Shown: positions 1-6,549, counted from the stretch's first letter. The stretch: DNA of 8,073 nt from Chloroflexota bacterium (GCA_003650185.1 QMOF01000096.1:1-8073), one strand, 5' to 3'. The notes: generated by a model from the letters alone, not told the origin. Numbers and translations are program-made.

Positions 1-171
1 GCCCTATTACACCGGGCAGACCGAATACCCGCATATGGAGCCACCTCCATTGATCTTTCTCATCCGGAGAATGGCCCCTATTCTACCTGTCTACTGTCTC
101 ACATGTATCTGAACGAGCTCAGAATTGAACTCGGCGACCTTTCGGGGATATACTAGTGATCGAGGGGGTAC
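1..171. other. Upstream leader region, no confident gene
   Basis: No gene can be supported here. One plus-strand frame is open from base 1 to a TAG at 154-156, about 51 codons, but it has no recognisable motif and a run of that length is easily reached by chance. A small perfect inverted repeat, ATGGAG at 35-40 and CTCCAT at 45-50 with a 4-nt loop, is followed by a pyrimidine-rich stretch and could be a weak terminator for a gene to the left. The right end carries the promoter-like elements and Shine-Dalgarno sequence of rpiB. Confidence 0.5.
125..154 (+). promoter_or_regulatory. Putative sigma-70-type promoter for the rpiB operon
   Basis: The -35-like hexamer TTGAAC is at 125-130 and the -10-like hexamer TATACT at 149-154, separated by 18 bp. 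Both hexamers and the spacer length are the same as in the promoter proposed for dnaN in this window. Transcription would begin near 161, leaving a leader of only about 11 nt that just includes the Shine-Dalgarno run GAGGGGG before the ATG at 172. That very short leader is the main reason for doubt. Confidence 0.45.
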
Positions 172-615
172 ATGCGGATTGCTCTAGGCTGTGACCACAG
201 GGGCCTGCAACTGAAGCAGATGATCATTAATCTCCTCACCGACCTCGGCCATACGCACAGGGACTTCGGTTGCTACTATGATACGACTCGCGTTGACTAT
301 CCTGACTTTGCTCAGAAGGTAGCGGAGGCCGTTGCCTCCGGCGAGTTCGACTGCGGTATACTGGTGTGTGGCACTGGGATCGGCATGAGCATGGCGGCGA
401 ACAAGATCAAAGGGGTAAGGGCAGCCGCATGCTATGACTCCTTCTCGGCACGGCGGTCCCGGCAGCATACGGATGCCAACATACTGTGTCTAGGTCAGGA
501 CATCGTGGGCAAGGACCTGGCCAGGGATATCGTGCAGGCGTTTCTCAGCGCCGAGTTCGAAGGCGGCAGGCACGCCGAGCGCATCAAGAAGATAAAGGCT
601 CTGGAGAGCAGGTGA
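172..615 (+). CDS. rpiB: Ribose-5-phosphate isomerase B (RpiB/LacAB family)
   Basis: This cytosolic enzyme interconverts ribulose-5-phosphate and ribose-5-phosphate in the pentose phosphate pathway. The 147-residue protein is of normal family length. Visible signatures are the N-terminal GCDHRG (residues 6-11), DYPD (42-45), the active-site loop VCGTGIGM with the presumed catalytic Cys66, the conserved QHTDANIL segment with His99, and the C-terminal GGRHAERI with Arg133 and Arg137, which fit the phosphate-binding arginines of the E. coli enzyme. The ATG start has a strong Shine-Dalgarno run (GAGGGGG) a few bases upstream. Its TGA lies 4 bp before dxs, so the two are probably translationally coupled. 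The family also contains galactose-6-phosphate isomerase subunits LacA and LacB, but a single gene next to dxs favours RpiB. Confidence 0.95.
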   Translation: MRIALGCDHRGLQLKQMIINLLTDLGHTHRDFGCYYDTTRVDYPDFAQKVAEAVASGEFDCGILVCGTGIGMSMAANKIKGVRAAACYDSFSARRSRQHTDANILCLGQDIVGKDLARDIVQAFLSAEFEGGRHAERIKKIKALESR

Positions 616-619
616 GGGC

Positions 620-2521
620 ATGAGTGAAAGGGGCAGGATTCTGGACGAGGTCAGCGGGCCAGCCGATCTGAAGCGCCTGTCTCGCCGTCAGCTAAAGAGG
701 CTTGCTGCCGACATAAGGGATGAGCTGATAGCGCGGGTGGAGGAGACAGGTGGGCACCTGGCCTCCAATCTGGGCGTGGTTGAGCTGAGCATCGCTTTGC
801 ACCGCGTTTTCGATACTCCGGAGGACAAGATTGTCTGGGACGTGGGGCACCAGTGCTACGTCCACAAAATGCTTACCGGGCGCAGGCAGAGCCTGCGTAC
901 GCTGCGTCAGTATGGTGGCATTTCCGGGTTTCCTACACCCGACGAAAGCCCTCATGATCCATTTGGCACCGGACATGCCAGCACCTCGATCTCGGCTGCC
1001 CTGGGACTGGCCAAGGCCCGTGACCTGGCCGGGGAGAAATACCATGTGATAGCCGTGATTGGTGATGGTGCGCTGACCGGCGGAATGGCCTTTGAAGGGC
1101 TGAATCACGCGGGCCAGTTGGCCACCAGGCTAATTGTGGTGCTGAACGACAACGGTATGGCCATCTCCCCTAGCGTCGGCGCTCTGGCCAGGGTACTGAA
1201 CAGGCTGCGCCTCGACGCCCGCTTGCGCTGGCCGGAGAAGGGGATGGAGGAGGTCATCACCAGGCTGCCACTGGGCAGGCAGGTGGGCAAGCGGGTAAAG
1301 ATGGGAGTCAAAGGTGTTCTCATGCCCAGGGTGACCTGGGAGGAATTGGGCTTTGCCTATCTCGGGCCAATAGACGGTCACAACATGGCCGCCCTGGAAG
1401 CGGCGCTCAGACAGGCGCGCAACTACAAGAAGGGCCCCGTCTTTCTGCATGTCATAACTACGAAAGGCAAGGGGTACGACCCGGCAGAGAAGGATGCCAT
1501 CACTTTCCATGGCCTGGCAGGAAACGGTAGCACGGACAATCGGCCTTCCTATAGTAGCATCCTGGGCCAGACCGTCCTGCGCATCGCCCGCGAAGACCCC
1601 AGGGTCGTGGTTATCACTGCAGCCATGCTGGAGGGCACCGGGCTGGCCCCGGTGGCCAGGGAGCTGCCGAAGCGTGTCTTCGACGTGGGCATCTGCGAGC
1701 AGCACGCGGTGACCTTCGCTGCCGGGCTGGCGGTGCAGGGCTTTGTGCCTATAGTGGCCATCTATTCGACCTTTCTGCAACGTGCTTTCGATCAGTTGGT
1801 GCACGACGTGTGTATTCAGCGGTTGCCCGTTGCCTTCGTCATAGACCGTGGCGGAATCGTGCCCGATGACGGAAAGACCCACCAGGGTACGTTTGATATC
1901 TCCTATCTTGGCTGTATCCCGAATCTGATTGTGTCTGCCCCCAAGGACGAAAACGAGCTACAGCATCTGGTCTACACTGCGGTGCGGGCCAATGCTCCCA
2001 TGGCCGTGCGCTACCCGAAGGGCCCGGGGCCGGGAGCGGCGCTTGACGAAGAGTTGCGGGAGATACCGATCGGCCAAGGGGAGGTGCTGAGTGAGGGGAA
2101 GGATGTGGCCCTGGTAGCCCTCGGTGCCATGGTGAGTCCGGCACTGGAGGCAGCGGAGGAACTGGAGAAAGCGGGGGTAAAGTGCACTGTGATCAATGCC
2201 CGCTTCGCCAAGCCGCTGGATTCGAATCTCATCCTGGATGCGGCGGAGAAGACCGGGAGGCTGGTGACACTCGAAGAGAACACGCTTGTGGGCGGATTCG
2301 GCAGCGCAGTGTTGCAGCTATTGCAGAGGTACAGGACTCGGGATGTCCAGGTCAGGTGCGTCGGGCTCCCGGACATCTTCATCGAGCACGGAAGTCAGGC
2401 GGTCTTGCGCTCCATCTACGGGCTTGATGCTCAGGGAATAGTCCGTCGAGTTTTGGGTGGCTTCCCCGAGTTTTCCAGGGCTGCCAAGCGCAGAGACCCG
2501 GTCGGCCCCTCAGCCTCATAG
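620..2521 (+). CDS. dxs: 1-deoxy-D-xylulose-5-phosphate synthase (DXS)
   Basis: DXS is a thiamine-diphosphate enzyme that condenses pyruvate with glyceraldehyde-3-phosphate, the first committed step of the MEP isoprenoid pathway. At 633 residues it is full length. The N-terminal part has HLASNLGVVEL with His46, DVGHQCYVHK (74-83), and the ThDP/Mg motif GDGALTGG (148-155) continuing to the NDNGM segment (176-180). The pyrimidine domain has DVGICEQHAV with the presumed catalytic Glu360, then YSTFLQRAFDQ (382-392) and DRGGIVPDDGKTHQG (409-423). The C-terminal transketolase-like domain has LEENTLVGGFGSAV (551-564). Phe390 occupies the place of a tyrosine (Tyr392) in E. coli DXS, probably ordinary variation. 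The start is supported by AGGTGAGG overlapping the rpiB stop codon. The last 20 or so residues are a low-conservation tail. Confidence 0.97.
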   Translation: MSERGRILDEVSGPADLKRLSRRQLKRLAADIRDELIARVEETGGHLASNLGVVELSIALHRVFDTPEDKIVWDVGHQCYVHKMLTGRRQSLRTLRQYGGISGFPTPDESPHDPFGTGHASTSISAALGLAKARDLAGEKYHVIAVIGDGALTGGMAFEGLNHAGQLATRLIVVLNDNGMAISPSVGALARVLNRLRLDARLRWPEKGMEEVITRLPLGRQVGKRVKMGVKGVLMPRVTWEELGFAYLGPIDGHNMAALEAALRQARNYKKGPVFLHVITTKGKGYDPAEKDAITFHGLAGNGSTDNRPSYSSILGQTVLRIAREDPRVVVITAAMLEGTGLAPVARELPKRVFDVGICEQHAVTFAAGLAVQGFVPIVAIYSTFLQRAFDQLVHDVCIQRLPVAFVIDRGGIVPDDGKTHQGTFDISYLGCIPNLIVSAPKDENELQHLVYTAVRANAPMAVRYPKGPGPGAALDEELREIPIGQGEVLSEGKDVALVALGAMVSPALEAAEELEKAGVKCTVINARFAKPLDSNLILDAAEKTGRLVTLEENTLVGGFGSAVLQLLQRYRTRDVQVRCVGLPDIFIEHGSQAVLRSIYGLDAQGIVRRVLGGFPEFSRAAKRRDPVGPSAS

Positions 2522-2565
2522 TGCAGGCCCTCTGGACTCTTGTCTCCTGTCCGTGATAAAGCTAG

Positions 2566-3648
2566 ATGCTGTCAAGTTGTTTTTCCCGTTACCAGGAAGA
2601 GTTGCAGGCGGAGCTCAGGGCAGCCGTGGGACTGGGATCGTCGCCTTTGCACGGCATGATGCGTTACCACCTTGGCTGGGAGGGGGGCGAAAGCGAGCCG
2701 AACTCGGGAAAGATGTCACGACCCACCCTGTGCCTCTTGGCCTGTGAAGCTGTCGGGGGTGATTGGCGTAGGGCACTGCCGGCAGCGGCAGCAATTGAGC
2801 TGGTGCACAATTTCTCCCTCATCCACGACGACATTCAGGATGGGAGCTGGGAGCGGCGCGATCGTCCCACGGTGTGGAAGCTGTGGGGAGTGGCGCAGGG
2901 GATAAATGCTGGGGATGCCATGTATGCCGTGGCGCAGCTTGCCCTGCTCCGGCTCGGGGAGAGGGGGGTGCCCTATGAGAAGGCCGTCCTTCTGTCCAGG
3001 CGGCTGAACCAGGCCTGCATCCAGCTCTGCGAGGGGCAGTTCCTGGACATTGAGTACGAAGACCGCCTGGACGTCGATATCGACCAGTACCTGGAGATGA
3101 TTGGGCACAAGACAGCTTGTCTCTTCGAGACGGCGTTGTTCTTCGGCGCTTCGCTGGGATCGGAAGACCAGGGTCAGGTGGCAGCACTCTCCTCCTTCGG
3201 TAGAGACCTGGGCATGGCTTTCCAGGTACACAATGATCTGGCGGGCATCTGGGGGGAAGAGGGGTGGGGTGGGAAACGCCCCTACTCTGACATAAGGAAC
3301 AAGAAGAAGACCCTTCCGATCATACACGCGTTGCAGAAGGCCGAAGGTGAGGAACTGGAAAAGATGGTCGGCATCTACAGCAAGGCCAGGGTGACAAAGA
3401 GAGACGCGATGGACGTGCTGCGGATCCTGGACGTAATGCACTCCAGGGCATACTCGGAGGGAATAAGGCAACAGTACCATATCCGAGCCCTGAAGGACCT
3501 CGATAGGGCGCGAGTCCCGGCCCCTTTCCATCAGGAGCTGAGAGAGGTTGCTGCTTTCCTGCTTGGGGAGGCCCATCGTCTTGAAAACGTTCAACAAGCA
3601 GGGCGGCCGCGTAGACCATATGGACCAGGGAAGGTGGCGTGGAAGTAA
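2566..3648 (+). CDS. Polyprenyl (geranylgeranyl-type) diphosphate synthase family protein
   Basis: This is a trans-isoprenyl diphosphate synthase-like protein of 360 residues, predicted to extend allylic diphosphates with isopentenyl diphosphate made by the pathway that DXS starts. The first aspartate-rich motif is intact: HNFSLIHDDIQDGSWERRDRP (81-101, Asp88, Asp89, Asp92). Also typical are RPTLCLLACEAVGG (52-65), GDAMY (116-120) and DIRNKKKTLP (242-251). Two features are atypical: the usual GKRIRP segment reads GKMSRP (48-53), and the second aspartate-rich motif reads HNDLAG (222-227) where DDxxD or DDxxG is expected. The ATG directly follows an in-frame TAG and has no convincing Shine-Dalgarno sequence, so translation may depend on dxs 44 bp upstream. 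Its 3' end overlaps hisA by 10 bp. Chain length cannot be read from the sequence, and the N-terminal start is uncertain. Confidence 0.88.
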   Translation: MLSSCFSRYQEELQAELRAAVGLGSSPLHGMMRYHLGWEGGESEPNSGKMSRPTLCLLACEAVGGDWRRALPAAAAIELVHNFSLIHDDIQDGSWERRDRPTVWKLWGVAQGINAGDAMYAVAQLALLRLGERGVPYEKAVLLSRRLNQACIQLCEGQFLDIEYEDRLDVDIDQYLEMIGHKTACLFETALFFGASLGSEDQGQVAALSSFGRDLGMAFQVHNDLAGIWGEEGWGGKRPYSDIRNKKKTLPIIHALQKAEGEELEKMVGIYSKARVTKRDAMDVLRILDVMHSRAYSEGIRQQYHIRALKDLDRARVPAPFHQELREVAAFLLGEAHRLENVQQAGRPRRPYGPGKVAWK

Positions 3649-4361
3649 TCCCGGCCGTTGATCTCAGAGGTGGCAGGTGCGTTCGCCTGTATCAGGGCGA
3701 CTACGCGCAGGAGACGGTCTTCTCGGACGACCCTGTGGGTGTGGCACGGCGCTGGGCCGATGCCGGGGCCCCCCGGCTGCATGTAGTCGACCTCGATGGT
3801 GCCGCCAAAGGGCAGCCGTGTCACCTGGCGGTAATCGAGCGGATGGTGAAGGCTGTCAGCATTCCGGTCCAGGTTGGGGGAGGCGTGAGGCGACTGGAGT
3901 CGATTGCCCGGCTGCTGGACGTTGGCGTGCAGAGGGTTGTCCTGGGCACGGTAGCGGTCGAGCAGCCGGATATGTTGCGGCAGGCCTGCCAGCGATTTGG
4001 GGATGCGGTCATCATCGGCGTGGACGCCAGGGACGGATACGTGGCCATCCACGGATGGCAGACAAAGACCGAGGTTACAGCCGTGGGTCTTGTCCGGGGG
4101 ATGGCCGGGTTGGGGGCCAGGCGTATCATCTACACGGATATCTCGCGCGACGGCACACTCAGCCAGCCCAACTTTGATGCCGTTGCCGAGTTGACACGCC
4201 ATACCAGTCTTCCCATCGTCGCCTCGGGAGGCATCAGCTCGATCGGCCACCTCGTCCGGCTGTCCGAGCTCGGTGTGGAGGGGGCAATTGTGGGGAGGGC
4301 ACTGTATACGGGCGATGTCAAGCTGGAAGAGGCGCTGTCAGCCGTCCAGCAGGGGAACTGA
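3639..4361 (+). CDS. hisA: HisA, phosphoribosyl-formimino-AICAR phosphate isomerase
   Basis: HisA carries out the fourth step of histidine synthesis, the Amadori isomerisation of ProFAR to PRFAR. The 240-residue length fits a complete (beta/alpha)8 barrel. The N-terminal VIPAVDLRGG carries catalytic Asp8. VGGGVR (79-84) and GTV (103-105) are phosphate-loop segments, IGVDARDG (126-133) carries the second catalytic acid Asp129, YTDISRDGTL (165-174) is the signature after strand 6, and ASGGISS (195-201) and GAIVGRALY (215-223) are the C-terminal phosphate-binding motifs. The start codon is GTG, preceded by CAGGGAAGG a few bases upstream, inside the last codons of the polyprenyl synthase. This overlap implies translational coupling. 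HisF, a related barrel protein, is excluded by length and motifs. Confidence 0.96.
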   Translation: MEVIPAVDLRGGRCVRLYQGDYAQETVFSDDPVGVARRWADAGAPRLHVVDLDGAAKGQPCHLAVIERMVKAVSIPVQVGGGVRRLESIARLLDVGVQRVVLGTVAVEQPDMLRQACQRFGDAVIIGVDARDGYVAIHGWQTKTEVTAVGLVRGMAGLGARRIIYTDISRDGTLSQPNFDAVAELTRHTSLPIVASGGISSIGHLVRLSELGVEGAIVGRALYTGDVKLEEALSAVQQGN

Positions 4362-4372
4362 GGCTGGGGTTG

Positions 4373-4394
4373 CCCTGGCAGAACCCTGGCAGAA
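4373..4394 (+). repeat. Exact tandem duplication of an 11-bp unit between hisA and hisI
   Basis: CCCTGGCAGAA occurs twice back to back, at 4373-4383 and 4384-4394, with no mismatch. It fills much of the 48-bp gap and ends just upstream of the hisI ribosome binding site. It is most simply a replication-slippage duplication, and no function is apparent. Confidence 0.9.
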
Positions 4395-4409
4395 AGAGAG
4401 GGCTAGCTA

Positions 4410-4739
4410 ATGGTGAAGTTCGATGATAAAGGGCTCATCCCCGCCATAATCCAGGACGCGGATTCCGGCGAGGTCCTCATGCTTGGCTATATGAACGAAG
4501 AGTCACTGCGCCGGACGCTTGAGACAGGGCAGGTGTGGTTCTACAGCCGCAGTCGGCAGGAGCTGTGGCACAAGGGGGCCACGTCGGGCAACTATCTCAA
4601 CGTGCGCCAGGTGTGGAAGGACTGCGACGATGATACTCTCCTGGTCAAGGCAAAGCCGGACGGGCCGGTGTGTCACACCGGCAACAGGACGTGCTTCTTT
4701 CAGGAGTTGAGCTCGCAGCCCGGGGCACAGGTCCTTTGA
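4410..4739 (+). CDS. hisI: Phosphoribosyl-AMP cyclohydrolase (HisI, single domain)
   Basis: HisI opens the adenine ring of phosphoribosyl-AMP to give ProFAR, the substrate of the HisA encoded just upstream. The protein has 109 residues and is the cyclohydrolase domain alone, without the HisE pyrophosphohydrolase domain fused to it in many bacteria. Visible motifs are LMLGYMNEESL (23-33), the TGQVWFYSRSRQELWHKG segment (39-56), the metal-binding DCDDDTLL (71-78) and DGPVCHTGNRTCF (84-96). Cys72, Cys88 and Cys95 are the expected zinc ligands and the acidic cluster the magnesium site. ATG is the first possible start after an in-frame TAG and has AGAGAGG upstream. The last 40 bp overlap the end of the convergent DUF1385 gene. 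Confidence 0.96.
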   Translation: MVKFDDKGLIPAIIQDADSGEVLMLGYMNEESLRRTLETGQVWFYSRSRQELWHKGATSGNYLNVRQVWKDCDDDTLLVKAKPDGPVCHTGNRTCFFQELSSQPGAQVL

Positions 4740-5608
4740 TCGGGACTGTCAGCCGCGAGCACTCCCTCCATTGCGGCGATGGCTACCTCCAGTTGACCGT
4801 CGTCCGGTTGTCGCGTGGTCATCGACTGCAGCAGCAGACCTGGGGCTAGGATGGCTCGTACCAGTGGGTTGTCGGCGTGTCTGCCGGCAAAATAGGTGAC
4901 CTCGTAGCTGATGGCCGCTATGACGGGGATAAGCACGATCCGAGAGAGAATGCGCAGCCACATGGCCGGGTGCCCCACCAGGGCGAAGACGATGATGGCA
5001 ACAACCAGCACAGTGAACAGGAAAGCCGTGCCGCAGCGGACGTGTGCCGTAGAGTACTGTCTCACTGCCGCCACCTCAAGAGGTGCCTTGTGCTCGTAGG
5101 CGTTTACCACCTTGTGCTCGGCTCCGTGGTAGGCAAATACCCTCCTGATCTGAGGTACCAGGTTGATGGCTGCGATGTAGAGAAGGAAAATGGCAACGCG
5201 CACCAGTCCTTCGACCAGGTTGCTTACCAGGGATGAGTCGATGTAGGGGTCCGCAATGTGTGTCAGGCCAAGTGGTGCCAGGAAGAAAAGGCCGACGGCG
5301 AAAGCGAGAGCCAGTATGAATATGAGCCACGAGCTGAGGCGCGAGATTTGCTCCTTCTCGTCTTCCAGGGAGATGTTGGCCGACTCGAACAGGGCCTGGA
5401 TGCCCAGGACCATGGTCTTGACCAGGACGACCACCCCGCGCACCAGGGGGAGCTTCCGCACTCTGCCCGTGTACACGCTTGACAGAGGCTTGGTGACGAG
5501 TGCCAGGTCACCACTGGGGCGCCGCACGGCCATCGCCATGCTCTTCTGCCCCAGCATCATCACCCCTTCGATGACAGCCTGGCCGCCGTAGTGGAACTCC
5601 TTCGACAC
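4700..5608 (-). CDS. DUF1385 (YqhQ-like) membrane protein
   Basis: This 302-residue protein belongs to the DUF1385 family, conserved membrane proteins of unknown biochemical role. Family signatures are GGQAVIEGVMM (8-18), RGVVVLVKTMVLG (57-69), YHGAEHKVVNAYE (160-172), HVRCGTAFL (189-197), SYEVTYFAGR (234-243) and PGLLLQSMTTRQP (256-268). Hydrophobic spans at about 93-115, 132-151, 193-212 and 218-236 suggest four membrane segments. No signal peptide is evident. The start is GTG, with GAGGGG a few bases upstream, and an in-frame TGA at 5618-5620 rules out an earlier start. Only 22 bp separate it from the terminator of the ribosomal protein operon and I see no good promoter of its own, so it may be expressed by read-through. 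Its 3' end overlaps hisI tail to tail. Confidence 0.93.
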   Translation of the reverse strand: MSKEFHYGGQAVIEGVMMLGQKSMAMAVRRPSGDLALVTKPLSSVYTGRVRKLPLVRGVVVLVKTMVLGIQALFESANISLEDEKEQISRLSSWLIFILALAFAVGLFFLAPLGLTHIADPYIDSSLVSNLVEGLVRVAIFLLYIAAINLVPQIRRVFAYHGAEHKVVNAYEHKAPLEVAAVRQYSTAHVRCGTAFLFTVLVVAIIVFALVGHPAMWLRILSRIVLIPVIAAISYEVTYFAGRHADNPLVRAILAPGLLLQSMTTRQPDDGQLEVAIAAMEGVLAADSPDQRTCAPGCELNS

Positions 5609-5630
5609 CTCTGCCCCTCATCACCCTCAC

Positions 5631-5661
5631 AAAAAGAAGAGCGGAATGGGCTTCTCCGCTC
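5631..5661 (-). terminator. Rho-independent terminator of the rplU-rpmA-rpmE operon
   Basis: Read on the minus strand, GAGCGGA (5661-5655) pairs perfectly with TCCGCTC (5645-5639) around a 9-nt loop and is followed at once by TTCTTTTT (5638-5631). A GC-rich 7-bp stem with a T tract is the classic intrinsic terminator layout. It lies 62 bp after the rpmE stop codon and 22 bp before the GTG of the DUF1385 gene. The plus strand has no T tract after the stem, so it is not bidirectional. Confidence 0.85.
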
Positions 5662-5723
5662 CGTAACACTCCGCTATTGACTGTGAACAGGTCTGGGTTA
5701 AGGCCAGCCCTTTGCCACGAAGG

Positions 5724-5933
5724 CTATGTCTGCGCTCTCTTGTACCGCCGCCTGAACCGCTCTACTCTACCGGCCGTGTCAACGATCCGTTGTTCGCCAG
5801 TGAAGAAAGGATGGCACTTGCTGCACACCTCCACCTTGAGCTCCTTCTTGGTCGCTCCGGTGGTGAAAGTGTTGCCGCAAACACAGACCACCTTGGCATC
5901 TGGATAGTACTTGGGATGGATCTTTTCCTTCAT
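5724..5933 (-). CDS. rpmE: 50S ribosomal protein L31 (zinc-binding type)
   Basis: L31 is a large-subunit protein at the intersubunit bridge region. This 69-residue protein has the usual N-terminus MKEKIHP, the segment FTTGATK, the motif KVEVCSKCHPFFTG (33-46) and a basic C-terminus (RRRYKR). Cys17, Cys19, Cys37 and Cys40 form the zinc-ribbon set (CxC and CxxC), so this is the zinc-containing form, not the cysteine-free paralogue made under zinc limitation. ATG follows the rpmA stop after 3 bp. A GGTGA sequence 8 nt upstream, inside the end of rpmA, is a modest Shine-Dalgarno match, which points to translational coupling. Confidence 0.97.
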   Translation of the reverse strand: MKEKIHPKYYPDAKVVCVCGNTFTTGATKKELKVEVCSKCHPFFTGEQRIVDTAGRVERFRRRYKRAQT

Positions 5934-5936
5934 CTG

Positions 5937-6194
5937 CTATGTCACCGAGTAAACGCTTACCTTCTTCCTGTTCTTCCCGGATGGTTCAAAGGTGACCTGG
6001 CCGTCGACCAGCGCGTAAAGGGTATGGTCTTTCCCCATGCCCACGTTGTTGCCCGGATAGATGCGGGTGCCGCGCTGGCGGACGATTATGTTCCCGGCCC
6101 GTACTATCTCCCCTCCGTACCGCTTCACACCGAGTCGCTTCGATTGACTATCTCGGCCACAACGAGTGCTGCCGCCGCCTTTCTTATGTGCCAC
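5937..6194 (-). CDS. rpmA: 50S ribosomal protein L27
   Basis: L27 reaches the peptidyl-transferase centre with its N-terminal tail. The 85-residue protein begins MAHKKGGGSTRCGRDS with no Firmicutes-style cleavable extension, and continues with SKRLGVKRYGGE, GNIIVRQRGTR, GNNVGMGKDHTLYALVDG and VTFE, all typical. Cys12 (TGT) stands where the family usually has Asn, within the mobile tail. The start codon is GTG, abutting the rplU TAG with no gap. A strong GGAGG (6207-6203) lies 8 nt upstream, inside the last codons of rplU, so the start is well supported. Confidence 0.97.
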   Translation of the reverse strand: MAHKKGGGSTRCGRDSQSKRLGVKRYGGEIVRAGNIIVRQRGTRIYPGNNVGMGKDHTLYALVDGQVTFEPSGKNRKKVSVYSVT

Positions 6195-6536
6195 CTAGAC
6201 TACCTCCAAATCACGGTCCTTCGGCCCCAGGCTTATCTCCTTGATGGCCAGCCTGGTGTAGCGCTGGCGGTGGCCTTTCTTGCGCCGGTACCTGACCTTG
6301 GGCTTGTACTTGAATACGGTTATCTTCTTGCCCCTCTGCTCGCCTAGCACCTCGGCCGTTACCCTGGCCCCATCTACCAGGGGCTTGCCCACCACAATCT
6401 GCTCGCCATCGGCTACCAGAAGGACTCTATCCAGCTCAACCTGTTCTCCCTCAGCCGCCGCCAGCCGGTCGACCTGGAGAACCTGGCCTGGTGCCACCTT
6501 GTACTGCTTGCCTCGCGCTTCTACGACCGCGTAAAT
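6195..6536 (-). CDS. rplU: 50S ribosomal protein L21, apparently starting at ATT
   Basis: L21 is a large-subunit assembly protein. The only in-frame canonical start, GTG at 6497, gives 100 residues and loses the conserved first strand. Reading upstream in the same frame gives YAVVEARGKQYKV, the family N-terminus that normally directly follows the initiator Met, preceded here by ATT at 6536-6534. An in-frame TAG at 6563-6561 closes the frame, and no ATG, GTG or TTG lies between it and 6497. An AGGGAGG Shine-Dalgarno sequence sits 6 nt before the ATT, and a good promoter gives a leader of about 22 nt. The predicted protein is 113 residues. FKYKPKVRYRRKKGHRQRYT (61-80 in the shorter numbering) is the RNA-binding signature. 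Gene identity is certain; the ATT start is a strong inference. Confidence 0.93.
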   Translation of the reverse strand: MYAVVEARGKQYKVAPGQVLQVDRLAAAEGEQVELDRVLLVADGEQIVVGKPLVDGARVTAEVLGEQRGKKITVFKYKPKVRYRRKKGHRQRYTRLAIKEISLGPKDRDLEVV

Positions 6537-6542
6537 CCTGGT

Positions 6543-6549
6543 CCTCCCT
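6543..6549 (-). promoter_or_regulatory. Shine-Dalgarno sequence that decides the rplU start
   Basis: On the minus strand AGGGAGG (6549-6543) is followed by six bases (ACCAGG) and then ATT at 6536. This is near-ideal spacing for an initiation codon at ATT and about 45 bases too far for the GTG at 6497. Confidence 0.8.

Noticed and set aside
1..156. Open plus-strand frame of about 51 codons that could be the tail of an upstream gene
   Set aside because: There is no recognisable motif, no start in the window and weak codon bias. An open run this long is expected fairly often by chance, and it overlaps the proposed rpiB promoter.
1130..1882. 250-codon minus-strand open frame opposite dxs
   Set aside because: It is a shadow of the dxs coding sequence with no recognisable domain and no plausible promoter.
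2716..3597. 293-codon minus-strand open frame opposite the polyprenyl synthase
   Set aside because: The plus-strand frame has clear family motifs. The antisense product is compositionally odd and has none.
4711..4760. GCTCGC and GCGAGC inverted repeat at the hisI-DUF1385 junction as a bidirectional terminator
   Set aside because: The arms are only 6 bp with a 38-nt loop and no T tract on either side.
5712..6347. 211-codon plus-strand open frame opposite L31, L27 and L21
   Set aside because: It is antisense to three unmistakable ribosomal protein genes and its translation matches no family, so it is a shadow frame.
6195..6497. L21 starting at GTG 6497 (100 residues)
   Set aside because: This start removes the conserved YAVVEARGKQYK strand, which is intact in frame upstream, and has no Shine-Dalgarno sequence at proper spacing.
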